Assembly: GCA_000444245.1 (NCBI GenBank)
Contig: ATSW01005840.1
Coordinates: forward strand, 1 to 28,522
Length of the DNA stretch: 28,522 nucleotides
From: Botryllus schlosseri
Lineage: Eukaryota; Chordata; Ascidiacea; Stolidobranchia; Styelidae
Direction of reading: 5' to 3'
A program made the position numbers and the translations under genes. Below the pieces are notes generated by a model, which was not told the origin of the DNA, did not search any database, and saw nothing but the letters and a program-made list of their open reading frames with translations. Of the stretch, positions 1 through 13,400 are shown in pieces; within the stretch, counting starts at the first letter, position 1, and every line of letters begins with the position of its first letter.

Positions 1-1150
1 CCGAATAGTAGACGTTTATATAAAGTACCATTGCCATAATGGCCACATACAAATGGCGCGACAATTCTTCCCATTTCCAATGATCTGGTAACTCCAACAC
101 GGTTTTAACTAAGCTAATCTAATAATCATGTTAGCCCGATCATTATTGATTTAGATGTTGATGTCTGCGTAAACTAGCGTGCCTTATTTTAGGGACAAGG
201 GGTTGGTCATGTCTTTGGTCTTCACACGATATTATCTTAGAACCATGGAGGGAATGAACTGATAGGTCAGGCAGTTGTCAATACAGGCAGTCGAGGGATA
301 TACAGTTACAGATCTCTTGTTTTGAAGCAAGCGAAATCATTTCGAAAATATAGAAATCCATACGTTTTCCAGTCTACCAATTTAACTTGGAGCTGATTCC
401 AGGCAAGGCACGGTGAAAATGCGAGAAAGGACACTTCCCTTCAGTAGACCTATTCAACTTTACGTTGCGTGTCATTTGAACCTATCAAGTGGATTAGCCT
501 ATGTCACCATTCTAGCAACGTCGAATAAAAGTTTGAAAGATATCTTCGTATCATCAGCAGAGGTTAGTGGCTACGGCGATAAAACTTTTCCCTCATATAC
601 TCGAAGAATATTGAGAGGTTGGTGCGATTGGCACACAACCGATATCAAATTCATTCGATATCACAACAGCAAGGCCATAGGTGCTCCAAATTGACATATG
701 GGAAAAACATTAATCAAATTCGGGTACCAAGCCCTGTGATCGTAAGCTGCCATCCTTGATCTCTTCACGGTAAGTTGAAAGTAGAATAATCAAAGCAAAA
801 TATTTACCAAAAATAAACATCGACCCGGAATCGAGTAAACACGGGTTCGTCAAATTGACTTATCAATAAATGTAGCAAGATAACAACGAAAAGAAATAGC
901 AATGCAATCAAACAATCCATGACGCGATAGCAAATGAACTAAGACGGAAATATTAATAAATGATAGCGGAATGAGTAACATGCGTGACGTCGATCCTCAA
1001 GGAACAGGTAAATAGCATATAGTCGCTTGGCAGAAAATAAGGCCTTTGCCATGGATTGCTTTGAAGCCAACTCCTAAGTTTGGCTGGATGATTTTCGAGA
1101 AGAACAGAGGCGACAGGCGAGGCAATGAGAGGCAAGTTGATAGATGTCAC
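1..1150. other. Intergenic stretch downstream of the gene, nothing recognised
   Basis: Low-complexity-free, AT-rich sequence. A 93-codon open frame at 413-694 (+) has no recognisable motif and no neighbours in phase, so it is not called as a gene. No inverted-repeat termini were seen. Confidence 0.5.
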
Positions 1151-1157
1151 CCAGATT

Positions 1158-1163
1158 TTTATT
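1158..1163 (-). terminator. Polyadenylation signal AATAAA
   Basis: TTTATT on the plus strand reads AATAAA on the minus strand, about 120 nt past the stop codon of the MyTH4-FERM gene. A hexamer can occur by chance in AT-rich DNA, but position and strand fit a short 3' UTR ending near 1.14 kb. Confidence 0.6.
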
Positions 1164-1282
1164 CTGGCGATATGGCATGATCGAAGGAAAGCTAGGTCGT
1201 TTACACCTTAGCGGCTTTGCATAGAGTTCAGGAAGTCACGCAGCATTGGTGCTGGATAGAGCGACATCTCTCGGTACGTTGA

Positions 1283-1430
1283 CTAAGCGTTAGATTCTTT
1301 GTCGGCCCCGGTCGAGATGTCTTGGATGTATCGAAACAGAACTGCGTAGATCTCCGGGCCGTGCGCGGAGGTGATCTCGTAATTTCCGCCGATGATGTCG
1401 CTGATTGTCAGAATGCTGCCGACTTTTATT
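1283..1430 (-). CDS. Terminal exon: end of FERM F3 and stop
   Basis: The acceptor TTTCGTATACAG leaves one A that completes a Glu codon. The exon encodes KVGSILTISDIIGG, NYEITSAHGPEIYAVLF and RYIQDISTG and ends ...ADKESNA followed by TAG at 1285-1283. It matches the last strand and C-terminal helix of F3 (Y.FTSSNAEDIRDL...YI). No PDZ-ligand-like C-terminus is evident. Confidence 0.92.
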
Positions 1431-4400
1431 CTGTATACGAAAGAGACATAATTTGAAGTGTGCCTGTTGCCTTGTTGGAATCACTATCATGTTGTGTTGA
1501 TCACAAGACCACGTTGACTTGTGTAAAACGATAATGCATACCAGATACCATGAGCTGAAGCAGGCAATTCGTGAGGGTGGAAACAATATTTTCGGGCCTA
1601 ATCCGGTGCGAAATCAAAACGTGCCGACGATTAGGTGGTGGTCAGACTGGTCAGTAACGAAGTAGCCTAAATCTACTTTTTTGCAGTACTGAAATAGGTT
1701 TGCCTGCTTGGGATACTTACTCAGGTGGTTATGTTTTCGACTACTTCCACTTATACATATCATTTTTTGGTGAAACCACTTACTTTCTGGACTTCGGATT
1801 TTGTAACGTAAAAACCAGCTTTGGTATGTTTCCATCACGTTTATGAGCCAAATTTTCAGACGACAGGGCGAAACAGCCCCTTATCACGGAAACTTCTATC
1901 AATTTGTGTAGTAGAAGTAAATGTCAGTATCTTTACACCGCCTTTATGAGTGAAAATTTAACATAACCTTGACAAAACAGCTCTGAATTTATATAGCCTA
2001 TTTTCGAAAATTACACCTAATTGTAGTGTCATCGATCATGGTGCATTAGTCTAGACCAGTGGTTCTCAACCTTTTTGGCTTCGCGGACTCCTTTTTGACC
2101 GTCACGGACCCCCCAAGATTTAGTTCAATTTTAGCTCAATTATGATGCAACCGTCATCTGTCTGTCCTGTGCAAATAAGAACTGTAGGCTTGTGATAAAC
2201 AGCAACAAAATAACTTTTCTTGATTTGATATGAACGAGTGCCGAAAATCCATCTCCACAAAGATGGATGGTGGCTAATGCAACCTAATATTAACGCGTAA
2301 CGCTTCCGACGACACTTTTGGTGTGATCTCAACATTCATGGCACCAAAATCAAGAAACATATTTTTAATGAACATATCAGGTCCAGCCTAGTCATTTTTG
2401 TCTGGCATCTCATCTTGAAGTTATTCTGGAATACTAGTTAATCACAGGATGAAAAGGATTTCGTGGCGAGGTTTCAATCCCTTCATTGGGAAAAATCAGG
2501 GGAAATACCTCAGAAATTTCAAATTTTTTCAATTTGACGTCTCGCGGACCCCCTGAAATTGCTTCGCGGACCCCCAGGGTTCCGCGGACCCCCGGTTGAG
2601 AACCACTGGTCTAGACGATGCTCTAGCTAGACGATGCACTATGAAATTTCTGAAGTAGATTCCTGCTTAGACTACTAAAAATATGCAACGTGTCGACCCA
2701 TGGCCATGGTGGACCTGGACCATGTCGATACGTTTCAGATCTTCATTTGCCACTTCTACGAGCTGTTTTGGCATGTCTCGGAAATCGCATATTGTACTTG
2801 TAATTGAGTAGAAATGTAGGGCAATATTTCTAGGTATAATTGAGTACCAACGATGACTAGCCTACCTCTGGATTTCTGACGCCACGTAATTGTTTGAAAA
2901 TCATCCAGGCAAACCCAATACAGAGGTGTCAGGTTCAAGAGCTATATACTTATCAACTTACTCGCTCGAGTCCAGTCTGACTTTCTTCAAGCTCGTCGCG
3001 GGTATTTCCAGCAATATTACGGGATCTGTGACAACCTTTTCGGCGGAATCTTCGTTTGAGAACTTGACGTTGTTTCCTTGCCTTATCACGACTCCTTCGT
3101 GGGACAGCGTCAACGACAAGTCACTGGTGTAGGTGCATAAGCTGCCCACCTTATTGAATGTCATAATACTGCAAGAAAGTATCAGGCGTCAATTAATTCA
3201 GTTGCTCTTAACCCCAGGTGCATTTTAAGGTGGGCCACAGAGTTATTTGGAAAATTACGAAGTTGCGAAAAGTCTTGTTTGCATGTCATATTAATACAAC
3301 GCTAATCAAACTATCCAAATATTATATTTCAGCTTTTCAGTCGTTTAGTATTTGAGCAGGATTTGCAAGTCTCCTTTTACCGCCATGCCAGACTACTTTG
3401 CTATAGGGTGACCGTCATGAGCAGAAAAAAAAAACGGAATCGTGTTTACCATTCGAAGTTAAGATTTCGTAATTTGTATTCATTTATAAAAATTCATTTG
3501 GAAATTCTAATCTATAAAGTCAGACAAAGATGTCGATCCATTTAAACAGCACTTCAAAAATTTCCTCATCCAGTGAAATTTAAATATCATTATCAGGATG
3601 TCATGAATCCTGTCAATATCTTTATCCGAAAACCCCAACTAAGTCACTCCCGCGTATAATTCCAACCCGAAGTCATAGCTCATATCTATTGGTGGATTGA
3701 ACTGAAGATGATATGCTTAGGTTACACTTGAAGGAGCTTAAACGCAACATTTTAGGCATGAAAAGAACATTTCAGGTAGGTTTATAACTTCACTAGGCCT
3801 TACGTTCACAGAATACTAGCTGACGATACGATTGGTACAATAAAAGTACAAGCCGTTGGCATATATATAGCTGCAAGACGCCAATATAATTCACCTGTAG
3901 GTTCGCGCGAAGTGCTTGCTTAAATTTTGCATGGTATATCGTATCACTTGAGCCATAATATCGCGAGGATCCACGACCGGACCTTGTTTTCTCTGAAAAA
4001 TGATGAAAAATATCCCAGACCCTAACCTCGATTTAAAAGTCAATGTATAAACTAGATGCAGATAAATCCGGGCAAGCGAAGCCCAAAAGTCATTCCAAAA
4101 TAGTTACTTGGACTCCTTGAGTGGAAGTTGATTACTAGTTACGGGCTGACAATACCAATAGTTTCCGTAGTCCGCACCAACGAAAAACTTGGAAACTTGA
4201 GTTTGTATTGGGATAGATGTTCTGAATCGCCATGTCAAGTCTAGCATTATAATCACTATTCAGATTACTCTTCTGGTTTCGTAAATATGACATTGCACGA
4301 CATGCAACTTACTCTCAGCGCGTTTATAGTGTTGGTGACCATCCTACACCAATTCTTTTTGTCCGTTTTGTAGACGTCGTAGGGCAGACATCTCTCGCAG

Positions 4401-7400
4401 AACTTGCCGACCCGTTTCTCGTCCACGCTTTCGACGCCGAATAGAATACTGTACTGGTGCGCGATTAACAACGAAAGGTCCGGAGCCTATATGGGAAAAT
4501 AGACCGCTTCATGCACCAGCATCTCATATTTTGCCCCGAATTACCCGGGGCCCGGATATCCATACTTTTATGTAATGCGGGCACCAGAACCGTATATCTG
4601 TTGCGTTTTTTTCGGTAGACATCTTCAATTCCATATCAAAACATTGAAGCGCTAAGCTAATGTACATAGTAATTTTAGAACGACTAAACCAACACAGGTT
4701 GGTAAAGCATACCGAGGCCTGCCAGTTCATTTTCAGCGCCTGTCCTGCTTATGTATGGTTCGCGAGTCCAATGGCTCTATTGATTCCGCCGTATACCTCC
4801 CAGAGAAATACGAGTTGGAAATTATGAAATATCACGATTCAAAATCCACCGTAATCTTCAGTATGATTTTACAAATCAATTTAAAACAAACATGCTTGAA
4901 ACAAGGTCCTTGTTTAAAACATTTTTTTAACCCATAACGTCACGAATATTCAATAGTGACGTCATAGTGGATTGCCATTGACAATTGAAAATATAGGGTA
5001 AATATAGATCCTTCGACGAAATGTACTATTGCTGTTGAACCGACTATTTTGAGGGTTCCAACTATCCCATATCGATATACGTAGGCTATATCGGGTGGTA
5101 ATTGTCCGTAGGCTCATACAACATGTTTTTTGGAAAGTATTTAATCAACTATGGTATAGTTTTACAACTTGAAAAAACACATTAAAAAAAAGGCCTTTGT
5201 TTAAAACACTGGCGCCAATACGGCTCACTCGACGAAAATGGTTCCCGACCCCTGTTTTAGGCCAAGGTGGGTGTTTGATTAATATAGTCTACTACAAACA
5301 GCTTCGACGCCTCCCTCTGTTTTCATTTTACCACAATCTTCTATATTTCTACCTGCTCCAATCGATATAACAATGTATTATATGCTGATACCGGTTCATT
5401 TGAGAAACCATCATTGGAGCTATACCGAAGCATATTAGAAGACTAGGAAGCAAATGAAGTGCAAATGGAGCTTTTTCAGCATTCAGGCGAAGGTAAGGAA
5501 GGAAGGACTGCCCAATCGAGGCGGAAAAGAGAAACCCGAGTACCAGGGAAAAGTCGTGACCAGGGCCCTAATCATACCTGGCATGACAAAGAAAACACTG
5601 TGGCCAGTGACGGACGTAGACTCCAGGTTTCTGTAATTCAATGCTCGCGCCGCATCTCTACTACAGTCTCACTACCCCACGGGCGTAATTCGGGCCAGTG
5701 TTTCTCTTTCGGATTTAAGACATTGTAAAAGTCACGGTAAAGGTTTATCATATGGCAGTCGCGCTATCTGCCATAGTGATATTCTACAGTACCTGTTTAC
5801 AATAATATTCTCCAGCTTTTACACCGCCGCACACTTGAGCAAATGTCAACAGCAACGAGTCGCTCTCATCCTCGCAGTAGAACATGTCCCTCGGAGAAAA
5901 TATGTCCCGCCTTGATGAATAAAGTTAAATGTTCTTGTTCTTGTTAGCACACGGCATAGATAAAGCCAGGAATAAAATGTCAGACAGCCCACAAGTTCTC
6001 AACGACGAACAATGATGTTCACACAATTCAAAAGCGGAAATTCGGAAGCGGCAACAGCGCTTCTTGCCTGACAGTTTGATATCAAGTATGCAGGACCGCC
6101 ATGTTGTACAGTGGAAGTGTTTAGGTAGAATTCTATATTAAAAAGTAAAGACATTTGTTGTTATACATCCTAACTGCATTTTGTTGATATCAGCGACACT
6201 TTAGAAATTTATAATAGGGAGTTCAAATCCCATATCTTGCCCACACTTATGAGTACAGTGGAGAGGATGCGAAATTCTAACAACGAGCACAACTTTTTGG
6301 GAATTACCAGCCGAAAAATCAATTTCGAGGTAGCGAAATGTGCCACACCTATACACGCGGCGGCTGCGCCGTAAATGCATTGTTTCTATGTCGAAAATAT
6401 CTAAAAATAGCGATCGCGTAACGCAGCGCAAATAAGGCACCGCGGCGAATCACCTGTAATACAGTCGACAGTCGGCCTTTGCGAACTTCTTTCCGTAATG
6501 GATTTCCGCGTGCGATAAAGCGTCCATGATCGGGAATCGACCAGCGCCAAGATTGATAATCTAAAAAACAAGGCGCAATATGGTGATAGTGAAATCGGTA
6601 TCTTGTCATTATACTGTGTAGTGTTATGTATTATTTCATGTATCTGTATATTATATCAACCATATGACATATGACCATTGACTCAACTTGTACTCGAGTG
6701 ATTACGCATGAATCAACCAAGTCATTTGACTCGAGACTCGGACCGCCGAGACAGGCCTTTCGTTGTGACTTCGAAGAATAGTAAGCTACCACGATATTGG
6801 TATTCCGTCTAAATGTACTGGTGTTTGTAAAATAGAACCAGAAACCGCGTTAAGTGAGGGAAGTTAGTATATTATGAATACGAGGCATTCAATATCACCC
6901 ACCAAACAGAGGTGTAAAAAGTAAGTTGAACCGGATTGAACTCGAAAACGAACAGTGAGCACAAAGACTTTGACTCGGTCTCAAGTCACAACACTGTGAC
7001 TCAGACTCGAACCATGACTTTGACTCGGTTGTGAGGTGATAATGACTCGACCTGACTCGATTCTAAACTATAAAAGTAGAATTGACTTGTGACTCGGTTA
7101 CAACCCTGCTTGGAATCAGCATTAGCGGTTCGGCGCTAAATAGCGCGATTGCCATGTTTCAATTACCTGGCATAGACAGTCGACGCGTTTGGAACAAGCG
7201 AGCAATTCAAGCGTGATAATGATAACGGGGGTGATGTTCATCCTTCGTCATGCGTTAATCGTAACGTAGATCAAACCAGGCGGATATATATGTTCAGATG
7301 CTACCGATAAGTGCTGAGATCTGCCTTACCGACAACAAGGGCGCACGCAATTCTCGAAACTGCGTAATGAAGCATAGGACAGATTTACAGTTCAACTCCA

Positions 7401-10400
7401 CATTCCACGCGTAACCACGGGTGTTTTAACAAAGATTATTTCGCGTCAACTCAAGTGAGACGGAAATCGTATCGAATCAGTTAAAATCTCTTTGTCCACC
7501 ATGTCGAATTTCGTTTTATAAATACCAGACAATGCAGGGCATTATTCAAGATCAAGTGCAGCCTAATTCATAAGCGCCCGCGTTATTGCAGACACAAGAT
7601 TCCTTCATATCTCGGTCGCTAACTTGAACAGAGGACTTCACCTACACGCGGAAATGATTTGTACATGGCGCGCATGATTCAAAATTATTTGAGCCTTGCT
7701 GTTCTTAACGTAGCGCGCTGCTCAATCCAATACTGTTAACCCACCTCTCATTATGCACGGATGGCGTATTATGACGCATTTGTTTTCAAAGAGCATATCT
7801 ACACGAATGGGTCGAATTACTTTCGGTTTAGACTTGTTTTAGGCATCGCAACATACATGCAAGTACGGAAGAGACGAGGGAACTATTGGTATGTATAACT
7901 CAAATCTGGACATAAATACGTGATGGAGTGAAGACACGTGCCAAATTATGCGCATAAGTTGTACTACTAATAGGTGAGACGGCTATACTGATGCTATACC
8001 TTCGGATAACTAATTCGGGTTACTCTTTTGCATCAAGTGTACAAGGTTTCTTTTCTCGCAACAAGTCTTTTTCAATTCAAGCTTCGATGCAACCCATGGA
8101 AAGTACTGATTTTTGAATGTTGGCAAGAGCTTTTCATTACGAGGTGACAACATTCAGAAGCTATGTAGATAACGTGGTCGGTAGAGTCTAACAGGAAGCT
8201 TGACGATAATTTACTGTTGACTGTACCCTTTAAAAATGCCACGCATGGTAAATTTTCAATTCACCAATTTACGACAACTGACGCCGAGACGAAACAGATC
8301 TTTGATAGCAGATAATTTGGAAATTATCGGCGACCTTGTCTTCATTCGTGACACGTGAGATAGCGTTACTGCAAATCAGTGTAATGTGGGTTTCAGTTAG
8401 GAAAACAGTATTTATTGGAGGGGTAACACCAGCCACAAATGTTTTTCCGCATCTAAGGAGTCACTTCAACTAACTGCCGGCAGTTATATTGTCAAGTTAC
8501 GCGTTGAAATCCGAAACCACATCGACCGAAAACTGCGAAGAGCGCAATAATCGATGATAACAGGAATGCTCAACTACATTGCGGGTTAGGTAGGCCCTAC
8601 ATTTGACACACGATAGCATAAATCGTGAATGGCGATGGATAACGGTGCGGAATTCGTAATGAAACCAAGTTGAAAAATCGGATAGATAGATATTAGATAT
8701 CATCGAAATGGAAAAGTATACAGTGGAAGTGTCGACGTTGCAAAAAAAAAACACTAAAAATCATGTGGACAATTTGCAATAATATCCAAAGGCATTTTAT
8801 CAGAGAAATCTCTATAACTACGCGCGATTTTAAGACCCTCGAAATTTAGATATTCACTGTTACCTCGTGCAGGTAAGTATATTTTGCTGGGGTGTTTCTT
8901 TCTTGCAGGGTACTAACGTAGGGTAACCGCCTGTACTCTTTGGATTTTGAAAACTAGAAGGGAGTGTTAAGATAAGCTTATATCATTAAAAAAGTAACTA
9001 CCGGGCAGAACCCGCTTATACACGTCGAATTCGCCTAATGCAGCGGTCCATACACGTATTATTGCGCACATTTGAGTTACAATATACGATGACATTCAGG
9101 GACCTCACCTTTTCCGCCACTTTCATCACAATGCAACAGCCAAAGGTATCTCCAACTTTGCATTCGGCAGCTACCGAATCCAAGACTTCGCTCGAAGTGC
9201 TTGCGGAATCCACGGAGACCACTACTGTCGTGTTATCCATGCACGTAATCGGAAACGTCAATAGCTCTGTTGATCGCGCGGCCTGGAAAGTAGGATGCTA
9301 TTATGGACACCGAATATATGACTACGACCAGCAAAAATTAAACTCAACCCCAAAATGTAATTACATCAAAATAATGCAAATCAAAATCGAATATTAGAAA
9401 AAAATAATTCCATGGCAAATTTGCTACTTCCTTTACGATATGTTATATGTCAGTGGTTCTCAACCGGGGGTCCGCGAAGCATTTCCAGGGGGTTCGCGAA
9501 GTTTGTGCTTCATTACGGCTAAAACTTCATGACTCACGTCAACAGAATGGCCGTCTTAGATGAAATATTCTACTATGAGAACTCATTTTAATTGCCAATA
9601 GCCTACCGATACAAACATATTGATGTTTAGAGATGTTTTGTTGAGGTTTGTAGAAAAAATAGAAGTTGTGGTAAGGTCTAGCAGGATGACAGGTGACTTC
9701 GAAATGTTTTTAAAAATCCGTTTTCACATGTCATATGCATAACCGCTATTCCATAATAACTTCAAGATGAGAGCTATTGGCTGGACGTTATATGTTCGTT
9801 AAAAATCTGTTCCCTATATTTTGGTGCTATTGCCATGCCTGTTGCGATCATACTTAAAGGTGTCATAGAAAGCGTTTGGCGTTATCATTACATTCCCCAC
9901 CACCTATGTTTGCGGAAATAGATTTTCGGCACTCGTTCGTATCAAATCGGAGGCGTGGAATTTCAAGATATGATCACGTATTAAAGAAATGCAGCTGCAG
10001 AATTTGCTTTGAAATCATATAAGTCTATCCAATTTCTACATAAATAGTATGATGTTATTATCAAGAAAAGTCATTTTGTTGCTATTTATTACATATATAT
10101 ATTTGCGCAAGAAAGATGACGGTTGCACGATAACAGGGCGAAATGTGAAAAAAAACGTGGGGGTCCGAGGGAGTCCTTGAGGGTCCACAGGGAGTCCGAG
10201 AAGACGAAAACGTTGAGAACCATTGTTATATGTTGTTCTATTGAAGTTTCTGCAAGGTCCATAGTCCTGTTGCGAAGTGCTGTTGAAAGCCACTCACTTG
10301 GTTTTGATCGTTTGGTTTCTATTGAGGGAAATGCGCCTTTGGTGTTTATCAGGGTTCTATACCAATACCGAGAAAACCATTACCGATAATGGAAACCACC

Positions 10401-13400
10401 GACACGACACGACACGACAGTAAAAATGCGTTACAAATTTTCAAATTATTACAAAATATGGGGTTTAATTTCTCTAATTAATAATGGACTAGCGCCTAAC
10501 CTCTTTCATTTGCAGTTGAATTATAAAATTGTAGTATATTTGGCGGGCCGGCCGTTGAGAACAAATGATATGAGCAATCTGAATTATTCGAAGGTGTAAA
10601 GAACATCGTGACTGTATAAATGTGCTAACCGGAAAGGCATAAATCTGATTTCCATGTTTTTTTTTCTGGACGATCTTGATTTAATATCAATATTTCGAAA
10701 GAGTGACGATTAGAAGAAGTCATCGTCATTCATTGAGCGTTCGGAAAAGCACTTTTTATCAATAACAATATCAAGGCTTTATCACTTGCTGCCGTAATGC
10801 ATAGTCTATTTCTAATTCATGTCCCGTGGCTACACGCGTATAGAAAACCAGAAAATATGCGACAATACAAATCTGATAAAAATTATAATGTCTCACACGA
10901 GGAAGATGAATAATCAGGGAGAAAATGAATACCTATTCGTCACGAGGACACGCAAATATAATTTCGCACGTGCGTTTTCTCTGTTCAACTGGAGTGCTCG
11001 CGCAAGTGTGAACTGAGTCTGTTGTGTCTCAATGCCATATAAATATGCTTACAGATTTGCTCGACTGACTGTTACCGGAATGTTGACGGATGTAATACCA
11101 AATAATAATAACAGAGGACAAAGCTATCATTGCAACTTATACGATCAATAGAATATTTTGCTCCACAATATTCATGATTTTAAGGTAAACATGAACGTTG
11201 AACGTGAATAGATCGAATACGTTCTTCAATCACGATCAAGCCTCATTAGCATCATTATCATAGTATGGTGTGACATACTGCGGCATGTAAATATACATGC
11301 CACACATACATACAAGAGAAGTCAATATGTTATGGAAAATCACGTTTTCAGATTTTGAATAACGTAGCAAAACCCGTAGACCATCGAGTAAGTAAAAGTC
11401 GGCGCAAAAGCACCGAAATCTCGCCATACTGTAACCGGTGCGGTCCACAACATTGAAATACTGGTCAGATACCGACTTATAAAACTAGAAACTATCAAAA
11501 CGTGATTCTTTCTCTGCGTGAAATATGAAATAGTATGATGAAAAGTGTTTGTTAGTGTTAGTTGTCCGTAGCCTTCGAACAGTTACGTAGTCCAAGTATA
11601 CAACATTCGTCAGCTATGCCTCAACATGACACATGCTTTATACGTATTACATCACGTGCAAGTACGAGAGGTGGTCGTAAATAGGGCTGGGCAAAATCGA
11701 GTACCTGAGTGATTCGATTCTGAAACATGTATTACGCTTCGAGTCGAGTATTCGAGTATCACTGATTATGACGTCATAACAGAATGTACTATGTCATAGT
11801 TCAAATATGTACCTTTTATGCCACCACAAAGAACATAATGCCTGTTATCCATCACATTAAAGATGCTTTTGGTATTTCTTCGACCCTACCGATTTCATTC
11901 CACTTCTTGGCAATGTTTTGGGATGATCATGACTTTGGAAATGTGATATTTCCAGCAACGGTCGTAGCTTTGTACTATGTCTCGTATGCTGCGACAGGGT
12001 CAATCAAGGTTTCACGGCTTCCTCAGTGGAAAATAGTATCAAAACTATAATTCTCGTTAATAAATTAACTTTCATTTGCGAGGAGCGTATAATTTCAGTA
12101 CTCGAAAAAATCGCGTTTTACTACTCGACTCGAATCATTAAAATTAATACTCGATTCAGATTCGAGTACTCGAATCATTGTGCCCAGCCCTAGTCGTAAA
12201 CGAAGTATTTCTACGTTTTTCGTACTCAAGTAGGCTTTGTTGCTGCGCGAAATGATCAACAACTACCGGGTGAAAAAGCCGCTGTACCACCGTAACTGAA
12301 TATATATTGCAGGTACTTGTAGTGTCATTGGTCATTTTGAAATAGGCGCGAAGATCTCAACCTTTCGAAATCTCGAAACTGCTAAAAGTATGCGACCCAT
12401 CGACCAAATCTACTTTTTGAAAATACTTACTGGAGTACTTTTTCGGATCTTCATTTTCTCTTTCTACTTGAAGTAGTTTTGACATGTCTTCATATCGTTA
12501 CTTCTACTTGTACTTCAGTAGAAATTTACCACGTTACTTCTGAGTAGCAGCGCTGGCAACTTTGATAGTACATACAGGGCAGCCCATGCTATGCCGGCAA
12601 AGGATTATTCGTGTTTCAGGCATGGAGTATTGTTGCCCCTGGAAGGCAGTTTAGGTTCGTGACGTGGTTTCATTGAAACTTGTCACAAAGATTCACGCGT
12701 TAGGACCGTTCGAATCTCACTACACGATAGCATACCTAATATATGGAAATCTGTACGACGAAACAAATCACTTATTCACAGACAACCATGGAATATTTAT
12801 CTATTTCGGAGTGTATCAATACATGCCGACCGATGAACAATTATTATAAATGTCTCATATTCCATTTATACAAGGAGCGAGGGATTTGAATTTAACCAAG
12901 CAACTCGGAAAAAGGCATCCCGTGCACCAATCTCAGAGAGCTTGTAACCATTGATCACGCTGACAGCGTAAATCGGTGTACGCGGTAACAACATCCACCT
13001 TATCGCCTTTTATTGGGAGTGATATTTTCTAAGGCCTTGCCGCAGAAATTTTGTGACGATTTATCGCAGGAAATCTCGCAACAATTTAGATTATTTCATG
13101 GAGACGGCACGTCTCTAAATAGTACATGCAAACGCATGTCCTGGGGCTAAACGACAGAACGAAAGGTTAGCTGTTAATGGCGCGATGGATTTCAAGTTTT
13201 GTGCAGGGATAATCGCATAACATGCATTATGTGATTATGCTGGCAAGCGTAATGTTAAGTAACGCACATGAGGTCGATGAATAAGTCCAGCAGTTAAGCC
13301 TGAATTCACGTAAAGGTATATGAGTTCCGTGTACAGCAGATGTACTGTAATTCAATGACGATAAGGCAAGGGCGAAAGTAATGTCCCGCGCTGGTAAAAA

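Noticed and set aside
413-694. 93-codon plus-strand frame
   Set aside because: No domain, no partner exon, length within chance for this composition.
5454-5728. Overlapping plus-strand frames in a GC-richer patch, and a minus-strand segment between AATTACAG and CCAG|GTATGA
   Set aside because: The minus segment would end in phase 1 and cannot join exon 8. The plus frames show no motif.
6217-6231. tRNA T-arm-like GGGAGTTCAAATCCC
   Set aside because: No A box, acceptor stem or anticodon arm at the right spacing.
9038-9397. 119-codon plus-strand frame
   Set aside because: Overlaps exon 6 antisense; the minus strand encodes a recognisable FERM F1 with splice sites.
12706-12718. B-box-like GTTCGAATCTC, a possible SINE promoter
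   Set aside because: No matching A box or oligo-A tail; a single short match is not enough.
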